From Aliivibrio fischeri ATCC 7744 = JCM 18803 = DSM 507 (lineage in GTDB: Bacteria; Pseudomonadota; Gammaproteobacteria; Enterobacterales; Vibrionaceae): a stretch of 64,000 bases of DNA. The notes under the pieces are model-generated. The model saw only the letters and a program-made list of their open reading frames with translations, did no database searches and was not told where the DNA came from. The translations under genes were made by a program, and so were the position numbers. Shown piece after piece: positions 9,205-17,929 of the stretch. The stretch lies in the NCBI RefSeq assembly GCF_023983475.1, contig NZ_CP092712.1, positions 1,612,001 through 1,676,000 on the forward strand, in the 5' to 3' direction. Position 1 is the stretch's first letter. The number at the start of each line of letters is the position of its first letter.

Positions 9205-9951
9205 TTACATGCCTATGCTTTCACTAATGCTATCAATTTCTTTGATATCCATCTGTAGCAATTGTAATTCATCGTTATATTGAGTGATGAGTTTTTTCGC
9301 TGCTTCTTGACGTTGGCAAACATCAGACTTCACATCCCAACTTTTACCTTCAAGGTACACTTCACACTCTTTCGCTAAGCGCTTTTCATTTGATGTGGTT
9401 ACTTCAATCTTAACTTCAAGAGCACTTGCTTCTTCTTTCAATTGAAGTTGACGTTGGAACAACTGCTTTGCGCGCGTCAACATCGTCACTTGTAAATCAA
9501 CTTGGTTAGTTAATTTATCAATTTGCTTATTCTGCTCTTCAACTTGCATTTCTAGTGAGGCTTTTTGAGACTTCAATGCACCCACTTCTTTTGTTAATGT
9601 CGCGTGTTTTTTCGATTCTTCAACAATCGCTTGTGCTTTTTCTTCATCAAGCGTTTGCTTTTGAACTTCTAATGCTTGCTGTTTTTCTTTTTCAACAAGA
9701 ACATCAACCTCAGCACTCTTCTCTTGTGCTTGAGTTAATTGAGTTTGATATTGCTTAGTTTGAGTTTCTAATTGAGTGTAGGCTTCTGTCCATTTATTTT
9801 CTGAAATACTAGAGCCAATTAAACCACCAGCAACCGCACCGATAATCAAGGTTACCCCTGCTACCCAATGGCTCGCTTTTGATTTCTCTTCAATAATAAT
9901 GACATCTTCATCGTGCTCATCAGATGTTCTTGTTTGATTTTCTACACTCAC
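9205..9951 (-). CDS. Single-pass membrane protein with long coiled coil
   Basis: I do not recognise a named family for these 248 residues. An acidic N-terminal cytoplasmic segment (about residues 1-26, DEHDEDVIIIEE) precedes one transmembrane helix (WVAGVTLIIGAVAGGLIGSS, about 29-48, glycine-rich). The rest (about 50-200) is rich in Q, E and K with heptad-like spacing, predicting a periplasmic coiled coil. Two Cys in the C-terminal part (CEVYLEGKSWDVKSDVC) could form a disulfide. A cell-envelope structural or spacer role is possible. It is monocistronic with its own terminator. Confidence 0.75.
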   Translation of the reverse strand: MSVENQTRTSDEHDEDVIIIEEKSKASHWVAGVTLIIGAVAGGLIGSSISENKWTEAYTQLETQTKQYQTQLTQAQEKSAEVDVLVEKEKQQALEVQKQTLDEEKAQAIVEESKKHATLTKEVGALKSQKASLEMQVEEQNKQIDKLTNQVDLQVTMLTRAKQLFQRQLQLKEEASALEVKIEVTTSNEKRLAKECEVYLEGKSWDVKSDVCQRQEAAKKLITQYNDELQLLQMDIKEIDSISESIGM

Positions 9952-10025
9952 GTGATAACCCCAAGCAAATAGATTTTATTGAGTATAGTGTTATTCCCTA
10001 TACTCTTTGTTAAAAATAAGACAAC

Positions 10026-10184
10026 TTATCGAATTAGCTCTGAAATCATGACATATGCCACATAAATGACAAGCCCTACAACAGAGGTATAAATAACCGA
10101 TTTTTGAACCTTCTCATTTGATCTGAACTTGAACAGCACAGCAGCAAATACGAATAATAAAATGATGACCGCAATTCTTAGCAT
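10026..10184 (-). CDS. Small two-helix membrane protein (52 aa)
   Basis: A short gene preceded by a good Shine-Dalgarno (GAGGTG, 5 bases before ATG). It encodes MLRIAVIILLFVFAAVLFKF, a basic linker (RSNEKVQKS) and a second hydrophobic segment IYTSVVGLVIYVAYVMISEL. The two predicted membrane helices and good initiation site support a real small gene. Function unknown. Confidence 0.65.
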   Translation of the reverse strand: MLRIAVIILLFVFAAVLFKFRSNEKVQKSVIYTSVVGLVIYVAYVMISELIR

Positions 10185-10375
10185 AGTACACCTCACTTTT
10201 CTTATACTTTAGCACATTTTTGCTTTCTAAATACTTGAGTTTTAGTCGTTATTTTGAACAAAGAAATCGGTTTCTTATAATATTTTTGAATTTTTCAAAT
10301 AAAATGCATGACAATAAAATGTGACTTAGCTAACATAGCGTCTTGCTGTTATACAGCACACAATTTGTTGATCCG

Positions 10376-10590
10376 ATGAAGACTGCAGGAGAGTGGCAAA
10401 AACCGTCAAGGTTACGCCCGCCGAAGAAGTAAATCTTTCAGGTGCCGAGTTCATTTTTTAAGTGAATAAGGTGAGGACTGTAGTTGGAGGAATCTCTGGA
10501 GAGAGCCGTTAAATCGGCCGCCGAAGGAGCAAGCCCTTATCTGAAAAATGATAACGGTGAAACTCTCAGGCAAAAGGACAGAGGAGAAAG
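10376..10590 (+). ncRNA. Tandem glycine riboswitch
   Basis: Two glycine aptamers lie in series upstream of the AGCS symporter gene. Aptamer 1 (about 10386-10450) has the GGAGAG opening, the ACGCCCGCCGAAGAAG core and the TCAGGTGCC closing strand. Aptamer 2 (about 10483-10590) has GGAGAGAGCC, CGGCCGCCGAAGGAGCAAGCC, the ACTCTCAGGCAAAAGGACAGAGGAG end and a longer P3 arm. The linker is short, as usual for cooperative tandem glycine riboswitches in vibrios. It probably tunes transporter expression to glycine level. An open frame of 80 codons crosses this RNA, but the conserved aptamer sequence explains it. Confidence 0.95.
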
Positions 10591-10688
10591 TGATCCGATT
10601 AATCTCGGCTCTATACTATTTGTCGATCTTTTGACTTTGGTACACCACTCTCTCTTCTCCTTTCTATATGTTTTATTAAGGGGAAACC

Positions 10689-12071
10689 ATGAACACTTTT
10701 CACAACACGCTTGTTACTATAGATAACTTCATTTGGGGTCCACCTCTTTTGATTTTATTGGTTGGTACGGGTATCTACTTTACGTTTCGTTTACGTATTT
10801 TCCAACTTCGCCACTTACCAACTGCACTTAAAATGGTTTTTTCACGAGAAGAAAACCAAAGTACAGGTAAAGGTGACGTTTCAAGCTTTGCGGCGTTATG
10901 TACAGCCCTATCAGCAACCATTGGTACAGGTAACATCGTAGGTGTAGCAACCGCCATCAAACTGGGTGGTCCTGGTGCCCTTTTCTGGATGTGGCTTGCT
11001 GCTGTATTTGGAATGGCAACAAAATATGCCGAATGTTTACTTGCGGTTAAATACCGTAAAACAGACAGCAAAGGCGAAATGGTTGGCGGCCCAATGTATT
11101 ACCTTGAATACGGTATGGGTAATAAATGGTTAGCAAAACTGTTTGCTCTATTTGCTTTAGGTGTTGCTTGCTTTGGTATTGGTACATTCCCACAAATTAA
11201 CGCTATTGTTGACTCAGCACAGCTAACAATGAATGCACCAGCATGGTTAACGGGCGGTATCCTTACAGTCCTTGTTGCGGTTGTAACACTTGGTGGTATT
11301 CAATCTATCGCTAAAGTCGCTGAAAAAGTCGTTCCAACAATGGCAGTAGTTTACGTTGTATCGTGTGCTTCTGTTTTAATTATGCAAGCCGAAGCTTTAC
11401 CCGCTGCATTTCAATTAGTGATTACGTCTGCGTTTACAGGCACTGCTGCAACCGGTGGTTTTGTTGGTGCATCGATCATGCTAGCTATCCAATCAGGTGT
11501 GGCTCGTGGTGTATTCTCAAATGAATCAGGTCTTGGTAGCGCCCCAATGGCAGCGGCAGCCGCCAAAACTGACTCTTGTGTAAAACAAGGCCTTGTATCA
11601 ATGACAGGTACCTTCTTTGATACTGTGATCATTTGTACTATGACAGGATTAACTTTAGTGGTTACTGGTGTATGGCAAGGTGAAGCAGCGGGTGCCTTAA
11701 TGACAACTCAAGCATTTGCTATTGGCCTAGGCTCTGAGCAAATTGGTCCATACCTTGTATCTATCGGTTTAATGTTCTTCGCTTTCACCACTATTTTAGG
11801 CTGGAACTACTACGGTGAACGTTGTGTGACTTACTTATTTGGTCGCAAAGGTGTTTTACCATACAAAATAATCTTTATTAGCTTAGTGGCTTCTGGTGCT
11901 TACATGCATTTAGATACTATTTGGGTTATTGCTGATATTGTTAACGGCTTAATGGCTATTCCGAACTTGATTGGTTTAATCGCTCTTCGTCATATTATTA
12001 TTGAAGAAACCCACCTATTCTTCAGTAAGCAAAAAGAGACTGAAAACGAACAAGTTTTTAATAGAATATAG
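10689..12071 (+). CDS. Sodium:alanine/glycine symporter (AGCS family)
   Basis: This 460-residue transporter has about eleven membrane helices. AGCS signatures include ALSATIGTGNIVGVATAIKLGGPGALFWMWL, GGPMYYLEYGMG and FSNESGLGSAPMAAAAAKT. It imports alanine or glycine with Na+. Placement directly downstream of a glycine riboswitch argues that glycine is the physiological substrate (inference). Translation starts at 10689 after AAGGGGAAACC. The gene appears monocistronic. Confidence 0.93.
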   Translation: MNTFHNTLVTIDNFIWGPPLLILLVGTGIYFTFRLRIFQLRHLPTALKMVFSREENQSTGKGDVSSFAALCTALSATIGTGNIVGVATAIKLGGPGALFWMWLAAVFGMATKYAECLLAVKYRKTDSKGEMVGGPMYYLEYGMGNKWLAKLFALFALGVACFGIGTFPQINAIVDSAQLTMNAPAWLTGGILTVLVAVVTLGGIQSIAKVAEKVVPTMAVVYVVSCASVLIMQAEALPAAFQLVITSAFTGTAATGGFVGASIMLAIQSGVARGVFSNESGLGSAPMAAAAAKTDSCVKQGLVSMTGTFFDTVIICTMTGLTLVVTGVWQGEAAGALMTTQAFAIGLGSEQIGPYLVSIGLMFFAFTTILGWNYYGERCVTYLFGRKGVLPYKIIFISLVASGAYMHLDTIWVIADIVNGLMAIPNLIGLIALRHIIIEETHLFFSKQKETENEQVFNRI

Positions 12072-12192
12072 CGTACCAATGAATTGTCTCTGTTAATTTT
12101 CAGAGACAATTTGAAACATTTATGTAAACCAAATCTCACAAATATATTATTTATTCTGCTATTATTACCTTATACATTAAGTGAGGTGATAT

Positions 12193-12303
12193 ATGGACAT
12201 ATTAACTCTTATATTTGGCTCAGTACTTTTAGTTTTAGTCATAGGCTTTTTTATCTCCTTTTGCAAAGGACTTATTAACGAATATAAAGAGCTACATAAA
12301 TGA
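12193..12303 (+). CDS. Small single-helix membrane protein (36 aa)
   Basis: ATG at 12193 follows GAGGTGAT and encodes MDILTLIFGSVLLVLVIGFFISFCKGLINEYKELHK: one hydrophobic helix and a charged tail. A strong terminator follows 12 bases after the stop. Ribosome-binding site, terminator and single-helix design support a genuine small gene. A 64-codon frame overlapping it lacks these features. Confidence 0.6.
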   Translation: MDILTLIFGSVLLVLVIGFFISFCKGLINEYKELHK

Positions 12304-12315
12304 TAGACCCAATTT

Positions 12316-12348
12316 AAAAGCAGCTTTCTCGGCTGCTTTTTCATTTTT
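12316..12348 (+). terminator. Terminator after the 36-aa gene
   Basis: AAAAGCAGC pairs with GCTGCTTTT around a 7-base loop, followed by a T-rich tract. Confidence 0.85.
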
Positions 12349-12435
12349 GTGACTACCAGTTAAAAAGTTATCCTGCCACTCTTGATAAAATTTCACTACA
12401 ATAGACCTAGCTTAATTCACAGTTATCGAGGCTCT

Positions 12436-14121
12436 ATGCGACATTTTATTTGGATCTTACTCTTCTTTAGTTCACTTTCCTTTGCTAGCGAAGCACAAGA
12501 CTTAAGTCATTTAGAGAAAATTAATGCTGAAATTGCACGACTAAAAACAGAGTCAAACTCATTCAGCGGCAGTGAATTGGCTATTATTCGAGTTCAACAA
12601 GTCGAAAAAAACAATGAACTGCGATCTGTTTTATCAACGCTAATTCAAGAACATGACAAAACAACAAAAGACCTTTTAATCTCAGAAGTGAACAATCAAA
12701 TTGGTTATGCAGAGCGATCTTTTGCCTATTTGGATAAAGAACTAAAATCAAAACAAGCACAACTTGATAAAGCTGACATTGAACATAAGCTAGCGCTTCA
12801 AAACACATTAAAAGAAACCCGAGACTACTATTACCTATCCCTTAGCGACCAGCTTGAAAATTATCAATGGCTCGCAGATCTTGGTGAATCTAACGAAGCT
12901 CAAATCGATGCGTTCAAATTACTCATTGATCAAAAAATCAAATTTCTTTCTGCTTCATTAAGCTTTGATGCTAGTCGTGAACAACGTTTATCCGACCAAC
13001 TTCAACACTCTTCGGAATCAGAAAAATCATCATTAACCCTAGATCACCTGTTCTTTGAGCGTAAAGTATTTAACTCTACATCAGGGTTAGAAAAACTGAT
13101 CAGTATTGCCGATCAGTTGGACATCAATACCACCGACTATAAGCGTCAGCTCTTCTCAACAACGGGTAACCTAACAGAAGATATTCTTAAGTTCCCTGTT
13201 ATTGCCGCTATCTTAAGTAATTGGATATCTTCAGGTAGTAACTGGCTACTTAAACACGCTCCGGATCAGCTATTAAAATTCTTAGTCTTTATTCTGATCT
13301 TATTTGCTACCCGCTTAATTGCCCGTTTAACAAGCCGCGTGGTATTAAAAGCAGTTGTTCAGCCTCATTTACGCATGAGTAAATTGATGCAAGACTTCTT
13401 TGTATCCATGTCGAGCAAGCTCATTTACTTTATTGGTATCCTAATCGCCTTTTCAAAAATCGGATTAGATCTGGCACCTGTATTAACAGGTTTCGGTGTT
13501 GCCGGTATTATTATTGGTTTCGCATTACAAGATACGTTATCTAACTTCGCATCGGGCATGATGCTACTTATCTATCGCCCATTCGATGTCGGTGATTTAG
13601 TAGAAGCAGGTAGCGTATCAGGCAAAGTAAGCCACATGAGCCTAGTAAACACCACCATCAAAACCTTTGATAACCAAATCATTATTCTACCTAACAGTAT
13701 GATTTGGGGGGATGTAATCAAAAACGTCACCCACGAGAGAGTGAGACGTGTGGGCATGGTATTTGGGATAGGATACGAAGACAGCATAGAGCACGCAGAG
13801 AAAATCTTAGCTGAGATTGTAGACGCACACCCTGCTGCACTGAAAAAACCAGAACCAAACATCAGAGTCCACACACTAGGTGCCTCTTCAGTTGATTTCA
13901 TTGTTCGTCCTTGGGTAAAAACCGATGACTATTGGGATGTGTATTGGGACATTACTCGTGAAGTAAAACTGCGTTTTGATAAAGAAGGCATTTCGATTCC
14001 ATTCGCACAGCAAGATGTGCACGTTCACTTTGCGAAGAAAGATAAAAAACCAAAGAAGCCAAATCCAATCACCGAGAAAATTGGTAGCGTGATTGACTCA
14101 GTAAGATCAAAAGACAGCTAA
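12436..14121 (+). CDS. MscS-family mechanosensitive channel with periplasmic coiled-coil domain
   Basis: The 561-residue product starts at 12436, where a signal peptide begins (MRHFIWILLFFSSLSFASEA) after a GAGG motif; the frame opens upstream at 12382 but would bury the signal. Residues about 20-250 are helical and charged (periplasmic). Three or four membrane helices follow (about 290-400), then the MscS pore and beta domain: GFGVAGIIIGFALQDTLSNF, YRPFDVGDLVEAG and IILPNSMIWGDVIKNVT. A basic tail ends the protein. It should open on hypo-osmotic membrane tension. The layout is a mid-size MscS relative, between plain MscS and MscK. Confidence 0.9.
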   Translation: MRHFIWILLFFSSLSFASEAQDLSHLEKINAEIARLKTESNSFSGSELAIIRVQQVEKNNELRSVLSTLIQEHDKTTKDLLISEVNNQIGYAERSFAYLDKELKSKQAQLDKADIEHKLALQNTLKETRDYYYLSLSDQLENYQWLADLGESNEAQIDAFKLLIDQKIKFLSASLSFDASREQRLSDQLQHSSESEKSSLTLDHLFFERKVFNSTSGLEKLISIADQLDINTTDYKRQLFSTTGNLTEDILKFPVIAAILSNWISSGSNWLLKHAPDQLLKFLVFILILFATRLIARLTSRVVLKAVVQPHLRMSKLMQDFFVSMSSKLIYFIGILIAFSKIGLDLAPVLTGFGVAGIIIGFALQDTLSNFASGMMLLIYRPFDVGDLVEAGSVSGKVSHMSLVNTTIKTFDNQIIILPNSMIWGDVIKNVTHERVRRVGMVFGIGYEDSIEHAEKILAEIVDAHPAALKKPEPNIRVHTLGASSVDFIVRPWVKTDDYWDVYWDITREVKLRFDKEGISIPFAQQDVHVHFAKKDKKPKKPNPITEKIGSVIDSVRSKDS

Positions 14122-14128
14122 ACAAAAA

Positions 14129-14160
14129 GTGCCATGCGTATTCAATAATAGGCATGGCAC
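14129..14160. terminator. Bidirectional terminator, MscS / LysE genes
   Basis: GTGCCATGC pairs with GCATGGCAC over a 14-base loop, with an A-run on the left. It lies between convergent genes. Confidence 0.7.
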
Positions 14161-14202
14161 GGTTTCATTCATATTTTATATCAAGCTTGGCATTTTAAAC
14201 AA

Positions 14203-14832
14203 TTATTTAGAAACAAGTAAGTTCACACCAAGCATCACAAGTACCGCCCCTGTCACCCTTTCAATTCTATTTTTAACCACAGAGCTCGACATCAATTGCT
14301 TGGCTTTTTCCACCAACAAAGCAACGCCTCCCTGCCATATCATCGCAATGACAAAATGAATGCTCGCCATCAATAATGATTGAGCAAACGCGCTGTACTC
14401 AGGGTTAATAAATTGCGGTAATAACGCCAAATAAAATACTGCGGTTTTTGGGTTTAAGATATTAGATAAAAAACCTTCTTTAAACGACACTTTTAATGAC
14501 GGTGCTTCAAGGCTTTTATTACTGCTCATGCCTATGGATTGTGAGTGACTAAAAGTACTTCTTATGGATTGCACACCAAGCCAGATAAGATAAATCGCAC
14601 CAATGGTTTTCACTACGGTAAACAACTCAGCCGAGCTCACCAACACCACAGACAAACCAACCGCTGACATGGTTGCATGAACAAACAGCCCACAACAAAT
14701 ACCAAGACTGCAAGTTATGCCATCTTTCCAACCACCACGCGTTGTATTACGAATCACCAACGCCGTATCCAAACCAGGTGTCATTGTAAGCAGCAATATG
14801 GCAATAAAAAACGCCCAAAAATCCATTATCAT
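14203..14832 (-). CDS. LysE/RhtB-family amino-acid exporter
   Basis: This 209-residue protein has six predicted helices. The N-terminal family signature is ILLLTMTPGLDTALVIRNTTRGGWKDGI, followed by IYLIWLGVQSIRS and the central FKEGFLSNILNPKTAVFYLALLPQFI. These match the RhtB branch that exports amino acids or their derivatives. Met1 or Met3 could start translation. The substrate is unpredictable from sequence. Confidence 0.9.
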   Translation of the reverse strand: MIMDFWAFFIAILLLTMTPGLDTALVIRNTTRGGWKDGITCSLGICCGLFVHATMSAVGLSVVLVSSAELFTVVKTIGAIYLIWLGVQSIRSTFSHSQSIGMSSNKSLEAPSLKVSFKEGFLSNILNPKTAVFYLALLPQFINPEYSAFAQSLLMASIHFVIAMIWQGGVALLVEKAKQLMSSSVVKNRIERVTGAVLVMLGVNLLVSK

Positions 14833-14915
14833 AAAATATCCATTTTTAATTTGAGCGAATCTTCAAATGTCGCTTCTTTCCATCAATATATTGAAGAATA
14901 AACAGCAATACAATA

Positions 14916-15533
14916 TTAACAATTAAGCATGGTTAATTTGGTTGCCCTCTGACGCTTAGGAATTCGGATATAAGAGAACACATAATTAATTGAAGCGTAA
15001 AAGATAACCGTATATCCAAGCAGTTCATAACCATCGCCCATCACTTGCTGCCACATATCTCCCATTCCAAACAGGCGTGAGAATACGAGCAAAATAGCTA
15101 ATCCTAAACACAATACAGGAAAGTGAGATTGCTTCATCATCTTAGATAATCCCAATAACACATTGTTACGATCCGTTAATGCATAACCAATAGCAATCAG
15201 AGCAACAATAATCGCAGGAACTGCCCAGAATCCGTGATAAACAAGATGATCAAAAAAAGCGTCAAACTCACGGATTAACATGCAAGAAAAGAAAGCTGCA
15301 ATTAAAAAACTCGCACGACGATATGCCGCATTATCCCAACCGATATAAGCAAAAGATAAAACACTCGCAAGTAATAAAAGTTGCTCCACATACTCGGTTG
15401 CCTATTGTTCTGAGATAGTATTTTGTAACACTAATACATCATAACGAATAACCAGAACAGGCAATGAAACAAGCACAAGCAAAAAGAAAAAGTTTATAAA
15501 CTTAAAGCTAATAAATTTTAATGAAGAAGACAT
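14916..15533 (-). pseudogene. Membrane protein gene interrupted by an in-frame amber stop
   Basis: From the ATG at 15533 the frame reads MSSSLKFISFKFINFFFLLVLVSLPVLVI...NTISEQ, then TAG at 15402-15404. The same frame continues through GTG at 15387-15389 (VEQLLLLASVLSFAYIGWDNAAYR...) to a normal stop at 14916. Read through, it is a protein of about 205 residues with an N-terminal helix and four or five further helices. As split, the second part (157 residues) would need a GTG start with no clear Shine-Dalgarno. Either the gene is broken by one nonsense mutation, or the downstream part is a separate gene. I do not recognise the family. Confidence 0.55.
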
Positions 15534-15871
15534 TTAACACCACATATTATTTTAGTTACGAGCCCCTTCCGTGGTTCTTCTATTAACAAATTAATCAATT
15601 ATTTCTGTTAATCAGCATACGGAAGCTAAAATAAGAGTGCAATTCAATTAAACGCCAAAATAAGTAAAAGACTTTTACGAGATCTTACTGAATAAATTAT
15701 CAACAAGTAAAAAACCATTAGTGCTTTAACTCTATTAATTATCGCGCCCTTCATAGATTCATCATATTTATATAAAATAGGCCATATATGGATCTTTTTG
15801 ACCTTTATCGGAAAGTTATTTGTTCGATATACGGTTAAAGTACAGGCATTCATATCACGGGGTAAACAGCA
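15534..15871. other. Intergenic region, no gene supported
   Basis: About 340 bp, AT-rich. It holds a nested inverted repeat (CTTCCGT...TTAACA...TGTTAA...ACGGAAG, about 15568-15630) that could be a hairpin or operator. An antisense frame of 84 codons crosses it and the start of the next small gene, without a ribosome-binding site or recognisable sequence, so I do not call it. Confidence 0.4.
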
Positions 15872-16003
15872 ATGAATCATGTAAAATTTGAATATCAAAT
15901 CATGGGGATTGGAAGGTGGATTTCTGCAACCGTCTCTTTGGATATTGCGACCAAATTAGCAGAAGAATATACATCTTACGGTTGGCCCGTAAAAATTAGC
16001 TAA
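15872..16003 (+). CDS. Small hypothetical protein (43 aa)
   Basis: ATG at 15872 follows ACGGGGTAAAC and encodes a soluble 43-residue protein (MNHVKFEYQIMGIGRWISA ... LAEEYTSYGWPVKIS). The composition looks like a folded small protein rather than random translation, and a terminator-like hairpin follows. Function unknown. Confidence 0.55.
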   Translation: MNHVKFEYQIMGIGRWISATVSLDIATKLAEEYTSYGWPVKIS

Positions 16004-16044
16004 TACATTTTCTCATCCTTTTCGAATTAGCTTCTCTCTCATTT

Positions 16045-16071
16045 GGCCTCGAACTCTCGGGGTCATTTTTT
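16045..16071 (+). terminator. Probable terminator after the 43-aa gene
   Basis: GGCCTCGA pairs with TCGGGGTC (two G-T wobbles) around a 4-base loop, followed by ATTTTTTG. Confidence 0.6.
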
Positions 16072-16167
16072 GATATTTTAAAAATCACTGAATAACTCAC
16101 TTCCCCATCTTAAGAAAATCGCGATATCATGAGCCTTAACTAAAAAACCTTACAAGGAACTAGCCTC

Positions 16168-17652
16168 ATGAGTCATTATCAGAAACTTGTTGCTCACAGT
16201 TTAAAAATATCTCGTTTTGAACACTTATCTGCTATTTGCGGTTGGGATCAAGCCGCTGTAATGCCATCAGGCGGTAACGACGCTCGTTCGGAAGCCATGG
16301 CCGAACTTTCTGTACATCTTCATAAACTGGGTACAGAACCACAACTAGCAGAATGGTTTGATAAAGCAGAATCAGAATCTCTGTCTGATAACGAGCAAGC
16401 AAGCCTACGTGAAATGAAGTCAAAATGGCAACAAACCACAGCCCTACCTGAAACGCTAGTAGAAGCACAATCGTTAGCAGGCTCGAAATGTGAACACGCT
16501 TGGCGCTCACAACGCAGTGAAAACGACTGGGATGGCTTTAGTAAAAACTTTGCAGAAGTCGTTGCCCTATCTCAAGAAGAGGCACAGATTCGCGCTGAGA
16601 TCACAGGCCTAACCCCTTATGATGCCATGCTTGATTTATACGAGCCGGGAACCACCACAGCAAAACTGGATGTGGTATTTAATGACGTAAAATCATGGCT
16701 ACCAGCGCTCATCCAAAATATCCAAGAGAAACAAGCGACAGAGTCTATCTATTTGCCACAAGGTCATTACCCAACCGAGCAACAACGTCAGTTGAGTTTG
16801 GATGTAATGAAGTTTTTAAACTTTGATTTTAACCATGGTCGTCTTGATGTCAGTATGCACCCTTTCTGTGGCGGTGTACCAACGGATGTTCGTATTACCA
16901 CACGTTACGATGAAAACGATTTTGTGCAATCTTTGATGGGAACTGTTCACGAGACAGGACACGCTCGTTACGAACAAGGTTTACCAAAAGAATTTGCTGG
17001 CCTTGCCGTTGGTGAAGCACGCTCAATGGGAATTCACGAATCTCAAAGTCTATTTTTTGAAATGCAGTTAAGCCGAAGTGCTGAGTTTATTTCTCAACTA
17101 TCACCATTAGTGCAAAAGAACTTTGTGAATGCGGATCAAAAGATCTTTGAAACAGATAACCTGCAAAAAATCTACACTCGTGTAAAACCTGATTTTATCC
17201 GTGTTGATGCCGATGAAGCGACATACCCTGCTCACGTTATTTTACGTTATGAAATCGAGCGTGATTTAATGAACGGTAACATCAGCTATAAAGATATCCC
17301 TGAACTGTGGGATGCAAAAATTCAGCAATACCTAGGTTTAACCACCAAAGGCAATTACAAAAACGGCTGTATGCAAGATATTCACTGGACAGACGGCAGC
17401 TTTGGTTACTTCCCAAGCTACACATTAGGTGCAATGTACGCAGCACAGTTTATGGCTGCAATGAAACAAACCGTAGATGTAGAGAAAGCCACACTAAGCG
17501 GTGATTTAAGCCCTATTTTCACTTGGTTATCAGATAATATCTGGACCAAGGCATCACTATTCTCAACCGATGATTTAGTGAAGCAAGCAACGGGGGATGT
17601 GCTAAATGCAAGTTTCTTTAAAGCACACTTAGAGAAGCGTTATTTGGGGTAA
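16168..17652 (+). CDS. Metallocarboxypeptidase, M32 (Taq) family
   Basis: This 494-residue protein is the usual size for M32 carboxypeptidases, cytosolic zinc enzymes that trim C-terminal residues from peptides. The zinc motif HETGH is near residues 261-265 (GTVHETGHARYEQG), with the downstream metal-ligand region GIHESQSLFFE. Other family blocks are HPFCGGVPTDVRITTRYDE, RVDADEATYPAHVILRYEIE and GSFGYFPSYTLGAMYAAQF. Its last 24 codons and terminator are repeated 22 kb downstream, marking this 3' end as the edge of the defence island. The gene itself is intact. Confidence 0.95.
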   Translation: MSHYQKLVAHSLKISRFEHLSAICGWDQAAVMPSGGNDARSEAMAELSVHLHKLGTEPQLAEWFDKAESESLSDNEQASLREMKSKWQQTTALPETLVEAQSLAGSKCEHAWRSQRSENDWDGFSKNFAEVVALSQEEAQIRAEITGLTPYDAMLDLYEPGTTTAKLDVVFNDVKSWLPALIQNIQEKQATESIYLPQGHYPTEQQRQLSLDVMKFLNFDFNHGRLDVSMHPFCGGVPTDVRITTRYDENDFVQSLMGTVHETGHARYEQGLPKEFAGLAVGEARSMGIHESQSLFFEMQLSRSAEFISQLSPLVQKNFVNADQKIFETDNLQKIYTRVKPDFIRVDADEATYPAHVILRYEIERDLMNGNISYKDIPELWDAKIQQYLGLTTKGNYKNGCMQDIHWTDGSFGYFPSYTLGAMYAAQFMAAMKQTVDVEKATLSGDLSPIFTWLSDNIWTKASLFSTDDLVKQATGDVLNASFFKAHLEKRYLG

Positions 17653-17729
17653 GAGCTAGACGTTAATTCGCCTCTTTACTCTATGTAATTAATAAAATGG
17701 ATGTGGTTTTGGCTGCATCCATTTTTTGT
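17580..17729 (+). repeat. Left 150-bp direct repeat (carboxypeptidase 3' end plus terminator)
   Basis: These 150 bases match 39871-40020 with about 14 substitutions and no gaps. They cover the last 24 codons of the M32 gene and its terminator hairpin (17694-17725, AAAATGGATG / CATCCATTTT). This copy is the one attached to the complete gene. The pair brackets the BREX island. Confidence 0.9.
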
Positions 17730-17846
17730 AATTCGTTTTTGACCATCACTTTATCCCCGACAAGGTATAATATCTACTTTATCCTCGGTCGGGGATATCA
17801 CATAATATGACGGGGTGTTGATTTATAATCCAAAACAATTAGTTAA
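17730..17846 (+). pseudogene. Truncated hipB leader: two HipB-type operators and about 10 codons
   Basis: This stretch aligns with 42656-42834, upstream of intact hipB. Operator 1 (17752-17769) is TATCC-N8-GTATA, one base off consensus. Operator 2 (17780-17797) is a perfect TATCC-N8-GGATA. A 56-bp block holding two further operators in the intact copy is missing, consistent with recombination between operator repeats. The coding remnant from 17818 reads (M)IYNPKQLVN before homology stops; intact hipB reads MIYNPKQLANHLK. It cannot make HipB. Because HipB is encoded 25 kb away, these sites might still bind it, just upstream of the first DECH ATPase gene. Confidence 0.8.
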
Positions 17847-17929
17847 TGTGATTATTTTTAGGTCAGTACTAAAAAGATTAATTACGGTATAATATACAAC
17901 ATTCTTTTTCGTTGATTAGGTAGGACAAA

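Noticed and set aside
10484-10726. 80-codon open frame upstream of the AGCS symporter
   Set aside because: It runs through conserved glycine aptamer 2, which explains the sequence better than coding.
12084-12278. 64-codon frame after the AGCS gene
   Set aside because: Overlaps the 36-aa gene, which has a proper Shine-Dalgarno and a following terminator.
15644-15898. 84-codon antisense frame in the gap before the carboxypeptidase gene
   Set aside because: No ribosome-binding site, no recognisable features, and it overlaps the better-supported 43-aa gene on the other strand.
17818-17892. Short open frame starting like hipB at the island edge
   Set aside because: Only about 10 codons match HipB, then the homology ends and a stop follows; it is a remnant, not a gene.
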